From: Erwinia sp050410775
GTDB taxonomy: Bacteria; Pseudomonadota; Gammaproteobacteria; Enterobacterales; Enterobacteriaceae
DNA length: 64,000 nt
Assembly: GCF_050410775.1 (NCBI RefSeq)
Contig: NZ_CP191229.1
Strand: one strand, 5' to 3'
Position 1 is the first letter of the stretch. Each line of letters opens with the position of its first letter. The notes under the pieces are model-generated. The model did not search any database, was not told the origin of the DNA, and worked only from the letters and a program-made list of their open reading frames with translations. The translations under genes were made by a program, and so were the position numbers. Positions 17,348 through 23,657 of this stretch are shown one piece after another.

Positions 17348-19255
17348 ATGTCTATTGAAATTAACGTACCGGACATCGGTGCAGACGAAGTGGAAGTGAC
17401 CGAAATCCTGGTCAAGGTTGGCGACAAGGTTGAAGCTGAGCAGTCGCTGATTACCGTTGAGGGCGATAAAGCCTCAATGGAAGTCCCTTCGCCTCAGGCG
17501 GGCGTGGTGAAAGAGATCAAAATCACCACCGGTGACAAGGTTGAAACCGGCAAGCTGATGATGATCTTTGAAGCCGCTGACGGCGCTGCTGAAGCGGCGC
17601 CTGCTCAGGCCGAAGAGAAGGAAGAGAAGGAAGAGAAGAAAGAAGACGCGAAGCCTGCGGCCGCCCAGAGCGCGGAAAGCAAAGACGTCAACGTCCCGGA
17701 TATCGGTGATGACGAAGTGGAAGTCACCGAAATTCTGGTCAAAGTGGGCGATACCGTTGAAGCCGAGCAGTCGCTGATTACCGTTGAAGGCGATAAAGCC
17801 TCAATGGAAGTTCCGGCACCTTTCGCAGGTACGGTCAAAGAGATCAAAATCAGCACCGGCGACAAAGTCAGCACCGGTTCGATGATCATGGTCTTCGAAA
17901 CCGCGGGTTCCGGTTCGGCGCCTGCTGAAGCTAAGCCAGAAGTGAAAGAAGAAGCGGCAGCGGCACCAACGGCTGCCAGCGGCGTGAAAGACGTGGCCGT
18001 GCCGGACATTGGTGATGACGAAGTTGAAGTCACCGAAGTGATGGTTAAAGTGGGCGACAAGGTTGAAGCCGAGCAGTCGCTGATTACCGTGGAAGGCGAT
18101 AAAGCTTCTATGGAAGTCCCTGCGCCATTCGCCGGTACCGTTAAAGAGATCACCATCTCTGCGGGCGATAAGGTCAAAACCGGCTCGCCGATCATGGTCT
18201 TCGAAGTCGAGGGTGCGGCACCGGCTGCGGCGCCAGCGGCGAAGAAAGAAGAGGCAGCGCCCGCGAAGCAGGAAAGCAAAGCGGCACCTGCTCCGGCGAA
18301 AGCAGAAGCGAAAGGCGAGTTCTCTGAGAATGACGCTTACGTTCACGCCACCCCGGTTATTCGCCGTCTGGCACGCGAGTTTGGCGTTAATCTGGCGAAG
18401 GTCAAAGGAACCGGTCGTAAAGGCCGTATTCTGAAGGAAGACGTTCAGACGTACGTGAAGGATGCCGTGAAACGTGCCGAAGCGGCGCCAGCGGCCGCCG
18501 GTGGCGGAATACCTGGCATGCTGCCGTGGCCGAAGGTTGACTTCAGCAAGTTCGGTGAGATCGAAGAAGTGGAAATGGGCCGCATCCAGAAAATTTCTGG
18601 TGCTAACCTGAGCCGCAACTGGATTGTGATCCCGCACGTCACGCAGCACGATAAAGCGGACATCACCGACGTTGAAGCCTTCCGCAAGCAGCAGAACGAA
18701 GAAGCGGCGAAGAAAAAGCTGGATCTGAAGATTACCCCGCTGGTGTTCATCATGAAGGCGGCCGCGAAGGCGCTGGAAGAGTTCCCACGCTTTAACAGCT
18801 CGCTGTCGGAAGATGGCCAGAAGCTGACGCTGAAGAAATATATCAACATCGGCGTGGCGGTAGATACGCCAAACGGCCTGGTGGTTCCGGTGTTCAAGGA
18901 CGTGAATAAGAAAGGCATCGTTGAGCTTTCTAACGAACTGTCCGTGATCTCGAAGAAAGCCCGTGACGGCAAGCTGACGGCCTCGGATATGCAGGGGGGA
19001 TGCTTCACGATCTCCAGCCTTGGCGGTATTGGCGGGACCTCGTTTACGCCTATCGTCAACGCGCCGGAAGTGGCTATCCTTGGCGTCTCCAAGTCGGCGA
19101 TGGAACCGGTCTGGAACGGCAAAGAATTTGTGCCGCGCCTGATGCTGCCGCTGTCGCTCTCCTTCGATCACCGGGTGATCGATGGCGCGGCGGGTGCACG
19201 CTTCGCCGCCTACATCGCGACCATCATGGCGGATATTCGCCGTCTGGTGATGTAA
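17348..19255 (+). CDS. aceF: Dihydrolipoyl acetyltransferase E2 with three lipoyl domains
   Basis: A 635-residue core of the pyruvate dehydrogenase complex. Three lipoyl domains (about residues 2-76, 108-182 and 212-286) each carry the GDKASMEVP lipoylation motif and are joined by Ala/Pro/Glu/Lys-rich linkers. The E1/E3-binding domain follows at about 333-370 (ATPVIRRLAREFGVNL). The catalytic acyltransferase domain ends with SFDHRVIDGA, holding the active-site histidine. The three lipoyl coding stretches are nearly identical in DNA. A GGTAAAGATT ribosome-binding region lies before the ATG. Confidence 0.97.
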   Translation: MSIEINVPDIGADEVEVTEILVKVGDKVEAEQSLITVEGDKASMEVPSPQAGVVKEIKITTGDKVETGKLMMIFEAADGAAEAAPAQAEEKEEKEEKKEDAKPAAAQSAESKDVNVPDIGDDEVEVTEILVKVGDTVEAEQSLITVEGDKASMEVPAPFAGTVKEIKISTGDKVSTGSMIMVFETAGSGSAPAEAKPEVKEEAAAAPTAASGVKDVAVPDIGDDEVEVTEVMVKVGDKVEAEQSLITVEGDKASMEVPAPFAGTVKEITISAGDKVKTGSPIMVFEVEGAAPAAAPAAKKEEAAPAKQESKAAPAPAKAEAKGEFSENDAYVHATPVIRRLAREFGVNLAKVKGTGRKGRILKEDVQTYVKDAVKRAEAAPAAAGGGIPGMLPWPKVDFSKFGEIEEVEMGRIQKISGANLSRNWIVIPHVTQHDKADITDVEAFRKQQNEEAAKKKLDLKITPLVFIMKAAAKALEEFPRFNSSLSEDGQKLTLKKYINIGVAVDTPNGLVVPVFKDVNKKGIVELSNELSVISKKARDGKLTASDMQGGCFTISSLGGIGGTSFTPIVNAPEVAILGVSKSAMEPVWNGKEFVPRLMLPLSLSFDHRVIDGAAGARFAAYIATIMADIRRLVM

Positions 19256-19561
19256 AAGTAACTCAGGCCGGCGTAAGCCGGCCTTCTCATAGCCGGCTTT
19301 CGATGTCATAAGTCGACAAGGTAGTTGAAAGCGTTTTGCATCAGGCAGTTTGCAGTTTGTTAACAACTCTGTAAACTCTTGCGGTGAAAACGTACCGGTA
19401 GGCGAGAGGAAATTCTTCAGGATATTGGCGTTTTAGCAAGGCAGTGAGAACTTGCCTCTTGATGATCTGGCTTGGTCAGTGATTCAGATAAAGTTTCAGC
19501 GCCTCCCGCTACGGCGACAAGAACCCTGAGCATCGCCGGTAAAGTTAACTAAGAGGTCATG
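19256..19561 (+). other. aceF-lpdA spacer with attenuator-like hairpin and lpdA leader
   Basis: About 300 bases. A 7-bp hairpin GGCCGGC/GCCGGCC (19266-19272 with 19277-19283, loop GTAA) follows aceF with only a TTCTC tail, so it may be a partial terminator or mRNA end protector. The rest should hold an independent lpdA promoter, as in E. coli. TGTTAA (19358) and TGTAAA (19370) form a loose ArcA-like direct repeat, but at 12 rather than 11 bases. Confidence 0.5.
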
Positions 19562-20986
19562 ATGAGTACAGAAATTAAAACTCAGGTCGTGGTACTTGGG
19601 GCAGGTCCAGCAGGTTACTCTGCAGCTTTCCGCGCAGCGGATTTAGGTCTGGAGACCGTCATCGTTGAGCGTTTCAGCACCCTGGGCGGGGTTTGTCTGA
19701 ACGTGGGCTGTATCCCTTCCAAAGCGCTGCTGCACGTTGCAAAAGTGATTGAAGAAGCGAAGGCGCTGGAAGAACACGGCGTTGTCTTTGGCAAACCGCA
19801 GACCGATATCAATAAAATCCGTACCTGGAAAGAGAAGGTCATTAATCAGCTGACCGGCGGTCTGGCAGGTATGGCGAAAGGCCGTAAAGTGAAAGTAGTG
19901 ACCGGCGAAGCTAAATTCACCGGCGCGAACACCATGTTTGTGGACGGCGAAAACGGCGGCACTACCATCAACTTCGATAACGCGATTATCGCTGCCGGTT
20001 CCCGTCCAATTCAGCTGCCATTTATTCCGCATGAAGATCCGCGAGTCTGGGATTCCACCGCGGCGCTGGAGCTGAAAGAAGTGCCTGAGCGCATGCTGGT
20101 TATGGGCGGCGGCATCATCGGTCTGGAAATGGGCACCGTATACCACGCGCTGGGTTCCAAGATTGATGTGGTAGAGATGTTCGATCAGGTTATTCCTGCG
20201 GCTGATAAAGATGTGGTGAAGGTATTCACCAAGCGCATCAGCAAGCAGTTTAATCTGATGCTGGAAACCAAAGTGACCGCGGTAGAAGCTAAAGACGACG
20301 GCATCTACGTCACGATGGAAGGCAAAAAAGCGCCAGCAGAGCCACAGCGTTATGACGCGGTGCTGGTCGCGATTGGTCGTGTGCCGAACGGTAAAGGTCT
20401 GGATGCCGGTAAAGCGGGCGTGGAAGTGGACGATCGCGGCTTTATCCGCGTCGATAAGCAGATGCGTACCAATGTGCCGCATATTTATGCCATCGGCGAC
20501 ATCGTGGGTCAGCCAATGCTGGCGCACAAAGGCGTGCACGAAGGTCATGTGGCGGCGGAAGTCATCTCCGGTAAGAAACACTATTTCGATCCGAAAGTGA
20601 TTCCTTCGATCGCCTATACCGAGCCAGAAGTTGCCTGGGTTGGCCTGACCGAGAAAGAAGCGAAAGAGAAGGGCATCAGCTACGAGACGGCGACCTTCCC
20701 ATGGGCGGCCTCGGGTCGTGCAATCGCTTCCGACTGTGCGGACGGCATGACCAAGCTGATCTTCGACAAAGAGACGCATCGCGTTATCGGTGGTGCGGTT
20801 GTCGGCACCAACGGCGGCGAGCTGCTGGGTGAAATCGGTCTGGCCATTGAGATGGGCTGCGATGCGGAAGATATTGCGCTGACCATCCATGCTCACCCGA
20901 CGCTGCATGAATCCGTCGGCCTGGCCGCGGAGATGTTCGAAGGCAGCATCACCGATCTGCCAAACCCGAAAGCGAAGAAGAAGTAA
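19562..20986 (+). CDS. lpdA: Dihydrolipoyl dehydrogenase (E3)
   Basis: A 474-residue flavoprotein disulfide reductase that reoxidises dihydrolipoamide in the pyruvate and 2-oxoglutarate dehydrogenase complexes and, as the L-protein, in the glycine cleavage system whose other genes lie at 26.8-31.3 kb. It has the FAD motif GAGPAGYSAAFRAAD at residues 13-27, redox-active Cys45 and Cys50 (GGVCLNVGC), the NAD motif GGGIIGLEMG, and the C-terminal catalytic HAHPTLHE. ATGs at 19559 and 19562 are in tandem; the second has better spacing from GAGG and fits the family start. Confidence 0.97.
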   Translation: MSTEIKTQVVVLGAGPAGYSAAFRAADLGLETVIVERFSTLGGVCLNVGCIPSKALLHVAKVIEEAKALEEHGVVFGKPQTDINKIRTWKEKVINQLTGGLAGMAKGRKVKVVTGEAKFTGANTMFVDGENGGTTINFDNAIIAAGSRPIQLPFIPHEDPRVWDSTAALELKEVPERMLVMGGGIIGLEMGTVYHALGSKIDVVEMFDQVIPAADKDVVKVFTKRISKQFNLMLETKVTAVEAKDDGIYVTMEGKKAPAEPQRYDAVLVAIGRVPNGKGLDAGKAGVEVDDRGFIRVDKQMRTNVPHIYAIGDIVGQPMLAHKGVHEGHVAAEVISGKKHYFDPKVIPSIAYTEPEVAWVGLTEKEAKEKGISYETATFPWAASGRAIASDCADGMTKLIFDKETHRVIGGAVVGTNGGELLGEIGLAIEMGCDAEDIALTIHAHPTLHESVGLAAEMFEGSITDLPNPKAKKK

Positions 20987-21004
20987 GTCGCTTCAGGTTC
21001 TGAG

Positions 21005-21031
21005 AATGGCCCCGCAAGGGGCCATTTTTTT
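21005..21031 (+). terminator. Rho-independent terminator of the pdh operon
   Basis: A 9-bp stem AATGGCCCC/GGGGCCATT (21005-21013 with 21018-21026, loop GCAA) leading into a run of seven T (21025-21031). It lies 19 bases after the lpdA stop. Confidence 0.92.
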
Positions 21032-21180
21032 ATCTTCAGAAAAGCATTTCCCTGCATTCTTTTCCCACTTTCTTCCCAGGACGCTTTTTAATACGCTGTG
21101 CTTTAGCTCTGTCCAGTGTGGGATATCTTCTTTTTCGGTTTCCTAACATAATGAAAACGCCGTTAGGCAAAAGCCCCTGG

Positions 21181-21249
21181 ATCAGTTATAAATTTTGGTG
21201 GAATTTTATAGCTAAAAAATGTCCCGGATTATCAGAAAGATAGTTTTGA
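21181..21249 (+). promoter_or_regulatory. AT-rich leader-like sequence before the CRISPR repeats
   Basis: About 69 AT-rich bases directly before the first repeat, containing GGTGGAATTTTA and a poly-A stretch (GCTAAAAAAT). Composition and position are those of a type I-E leader, where transcription and spacer acquisition begin, and the side agrees with the repeat orientation. No functional element can be proven from sequence. Confidence 0.5.
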
Positions 21250-21339
21250 GTGTTCCCCACATGCGTGGGGATAAACCGCATAAATAAAACCTTATTTCAG
21301 GCGCATCGGCGTGTTCCCCGCGCCAGCGGGGATAAACCG
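21250..21339 (+). CRISPR. Two-repeat type I-E CRISPR remnant, one 32-base spacer, no cas genes
   Basis: Two 29-base repeats (21250-21278 and 21311-21339) both begin GTGTTCCCC and end GGGGATAAACCG, the type I-E repeat frame. They flank exactly 32 bases of spacer (21279-21310), giving the canonical 61-base period. The repeats differ at six positions: all four loop bases (ATGC versus GCCA) plus one base pair of the stem that changes on both sides (A-T versus G-C), so each still folds into a 6-bp hairpin. No third repeat follows at 21372 and no cas gene occurs in the window, so any processing would need Cas proteins from elsewhere. Confidence 0.85.
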
Positions 21340-21689
21340 TACATTATGCTTAAGTTCGTAAAAGAGCGGGTCTCAGTCTGTTATGACATTCGCAGGATTA
21401 GCGTTGCTGCCGCTGTAACGGGTACGTATGCGAGCAGCATCGAAATGTCAGCGGATATGGATAATAGAATACGATCGCTGTTCTGGCCGGGGATTCAGTC
21501 GCATGCCAGCTACACGAACAGTAAGGGCTGTAAAATTGCTGATGCCTGAACTGCACTAACGCACCTGTAAACCGTTTTCGAGAAACTGGTAATAAAGTTC
21601 GGGATAGAGAAGAACCATGCTGATGAGCAGTTCCGCAAAGAGACATGCTAGCAGCAGAAACCTCCAATGCAAAGGCAAAGGGGGGTATA
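21340..21689. other. Unassigned DNA between the CRISPR repeats and the T6SS cassette
   Basis: About 350 bases with no gene I can support. Open frames exist on both strands (for instance 21398-21700 on the minus strand), but their translations are rich in Ser/Cys/Arg, lack a ribosome-binding site and resemble no family I know. It may be decayed mobile or cargo DNA. Confidence 0.4.
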
Positions 21690-22124
21690 TTAGAACTCAC
21701 GCTTAACTATAATATAGCCATTGTACCTGACGCTACATTCATAGTCATTGACGAAAGCCGAAACTAAAAATATATCCTTTTTTCCTTCATTAAAAAATGT
21801 AAATTTGATTATCAGATTTCGTGGATTGTAGGTGGAATAAATATCGTGAAAATCCTTTGCAGTAGTCCACCTTTCCGGGCTCGCCCTATAGTCCTCATTT
21901 GCATATTGAAATGCTAAATTTTCATCCACAGGTTCATTAAAGAGCAATTCGGTTGTGGTTTTTTCTTTATCTATACTGTCAGTATTAATTCTCATCGTAT
22001 TGTACATGTCATTCATTAATGATGATGAGATGCCAGATATAGGCGATTTGCAATTATCATCTTTCACTGGAGAAGCAAAAGAGCTAACGGAAAAAATCAG
22101 AAGCGGAAGAATTAATAATTTCAC
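21690..22124 (-). CDS. Putative periplasmic immunity protein of the T6SS cassette
   Basis: A 144-residue protein that I do not recognise by sequence. The N-terminus (MKLLILPLLIFSVSSFAS) is a clear Sec signal peptide with predicted cleavage near residue 17-18, so the mature 126-residue protein would be periplasmic. Two cysteines in the mature part (NDNCKSP-like near residue 24 and DYECSVRY near 130) could form a disulfide. It starts with GTG, overlapping the effector stop as GTGA, with AAGAGG about 10 bases upstream. Tight coupling to a cell-wall-targeting effector and periplasmic export are what is expected of a cognate immunity protein; that role is inferred from context. Confidence 0.7.
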   Translation of the reverse strand: MKLLILPLLIFSVSSFASPVKDDNCKSPISGISSSLMNDMYNTMRINTDSIDKEKTTTELLFNEPVDENLAFQYANEDYRASPERWTTAKDFHDIYSTYNPRNLIIKFTFFNEGKKDIFLVSAFVNDYECSVRYNGYIIVKREF

Positions 22125-22489
22125 TGTATAATTACCTCTTTATCCAGACTATCCCAGATGACTTTTCGCAAATCACGGTTAAGAATTATGCAACCGTTTG
22201 ATGCCGTGCCGGGATCTCGCTTGCTATCCCCATGGATTAAGAATCCTGCTCGTCCACACATGTTATTGCCCGGGAGTGGCTCAAGCCTCAATGTAAAAGG
22301 ACCAGCTTTAGGATGTGTGAATGGCGCGCCTACAATCCTGTATTTCCCTCGCGGTAGTGGGCCTTTATCTTTGATACACTCATATTTTGAGTCATTTTTA
22401 TACCCGGGGGCTCCAGCATATGATGCATAAAATTCAAATTTCTCATTATGATAAAATGCATTTTTATTTACGTTATAAATCCAAGTCAT
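22121..22489 (-). CDS. Putative T6SS effector, DUF2778/Tlde1-like L,D-transpeptidase fold
   Basis: A 122-residue protein whose C-terminal half carries the L,D-transpeptidase-like signature: His86-Gly-Asp-Ser followed by Ser97-Asn-Gly-Cys100, the probable catalytic cysteine. The N-terminal part (GPLPRGKYRIVG) resembles the DUF2778 family. Tlde1 effectors of Salmonella are known members that attack peptidoglycan tetrapeptides in the target periplasm. There is no signal peptide, consistent with delivery by T6SS. The gene starts 14 bases after hcp, behind a strong AAGGGGG site, and overlaps the probable immunity gene by 4 bases. Assignment to DUF2778 is from memory of the motif; function is inferred. 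Confidence 0.78.
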   Translation of the reverse strand: MTWIYNVNKNAFYHNEKFEFYASYAGAPGYKNDSKYECIKDKGPLPRGKYRIVGAPFTHPKAGPFTLRLEPLPGNNMCGRAGFLIHGDSKRDPGTASNGCIILNRDLRKVIWDSLDKEVIIQ

Positions 22490-22503
22490 TTAACACCCCC
22501 TTG

Positions 22504-22983
22504 TTATGCCCGCTCTTTCCATGAGTCAGAAAACTGGACATTACCATCACAGTATTTCCAGGTTATTTTTTCGTAGCGGAGCGTAACGGATTCGAGGTGA
22601 TTTAATATCTCGTTGGTTTTAATGTTATGCATAATTGGGCAAACTGAAACGACCTTAACGCCCTCCAGGAACATGTTGAAATACTCTTCTTCTTGTCCGG
22701 CATGGTTGATGCGATACCATTTTATCTCCGCGCTTTTCAACGTCTGGCCCGTTGCTACGGCCTTGTAGAGGTACGGGCTGGAAGAATCGAATTCTTTCTC
22801 GAATTCCAGAGCGCTATGTATACGTGTTCCAGTGAGTTTGCCCGTGTGGTCGTCTGTAGGGATGCTGAGACCGTGAGTAAAGCTGATAATCTCGATGCTG
22901 TGCTCCCGTTGATGCACATCCACAGATCCTTTAATATCTGCGCCACCATCATCTTTGAGCCACAGGTAAGCTGGAATAGCCAT
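22504..22983 (-). CDS. hcp: Hcp-family type VI secretion tube protein (orphan)
   Basis: A 159-residue Hcp protein beginning MAIPAYLWLKDDGGADIKGS, with the family blocks IPTDDHTGKLTGTRIH, SSPYLYKA and LRYEKITWKY. Hcp hexamers stack into the inner tube of the T6SS and chaperone small effectors inside the ring. No other structural T6SS gene is within the window, so this is an orphan hcp that presumably works with a main T6SS cluster elsewhere. AAGGAT precedes the ATG. It heads the three-gene leftward cassette with the effector and probable immunity gene. Confidence 0.93.
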   Translation of the reverse strand: MAIPAYLWLKDDGGADIKGSVDVHQREHSIEIISFTHGLSIPTDDHTGKLTGTRIHSALEFEKEFDSSSPYLYKAVATGQTLKSAEIKWYRINHAGQEEEYFNMFLEGVKVVSVCPIMHNIKTNEILNHLESVTLRYEKITWKYCDGNVQFSDSWKERA

Positions 22984-23657
22984 GCTGATATCCTTATACA
23001 GTATTGCTGGTTGAAGATCCTTTTATGTGAACAGATAGCAAAACCACTTTACGCTTTACCAGCGTTAAATAGAGAAAGATGAAAAGGTTTAATTCATATC
23101 AAACAAAACAAGCTTTTCTCCGGAGCTGGCGTGTTTATTGCAGTGCAATAAATAGAATTTTTATGACTACATTGAAATTTTTTAAAACGCACCATGGAAA
23201 AGATTTTAATATCGGTAGCGGAATAAATCCCATGCCATCAGAAATAAACAGCAACATAGTATGTAGGTGGAGTAGCTGCTGACGATTCCCACCTATAGGG
23301 GAGACTCGTCAGTCATTGCTATGCGAGAACTGTAGCAGCAAAGCAATTACCGCAGTAAACAGGTGACATAAAACTCGCTGTAACTAGCCGATTCTCTTGA
23401 GCTTTTCCATAACTAAGCAAGTGTCTTCCAGAGCTTGCTATAGCGACAGGTTATTCCTCTTTGCGGTTAGCGCCAGTAATCGCTGTTTTTCCACGCGCTT
23501 ATGTTGCTTTTTTGTAAACAGATTAACATTAAAGCGAAATCCTGCTATGCTGCCCCTCGCGGAACCGGGCACCTTACCCTACAAAAGAGCGCAACTCACT
23601 CTAAAGTGAGCATTGAGGGCCCGGTAAGCCAATGACAATGTGAGCGAGGAGAACGTC
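22984..23657. other. AT-rich region between hcp and acnB with divergent promoters
   Basis: About 670 bases without a supported gene. The hcp-proximal 400 bases are markedly AT-rich, with runs such as AAATTTTTTAAAAC, unlike the flanking core genes, and may be the edge of transferred DNA. A 67-codon frame at 23079-23282 has no recognisable features. The acnB-proximal end forms a structured leader: CCGGGC (23565-23570) pairs with GCCCGG (23619-23624) around an inner CTCAC/GTGAG hairpin (23595-23599 with 23606-23610). Confidence 0.5.

Noticed and set aside
17605..19366. Long minus-strand open frames across aceF (and similar frames across aceE, lpdA, gcvP)
   Set aside because: Shadows caused by the codon bias and repeats of the real plus-strand genes; their translations are low-complexity and unlike known proteins.
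19358..19375. TGTTAA/TGTAAA direct repeat before lpdA as an ArcA site
   Set aside because: Repeat spacing is 12 bases rather than 11 and the match is loose; mentioned only as a hint in the spacer entry.
21398..21700. 100-codon minus-strand frame next to the T6SS cassette
   Set aside because: No ribosome-binding site, odd composition rich in Ser, Arg and Cys, overlaps the end of the probable immunity gene in another frame, and no recognisable domain.
23079..23282. 67-codon plus-strand frame between hcp and acnB
   Set aside because: AT-rich chance frame without a domain or conserved context.
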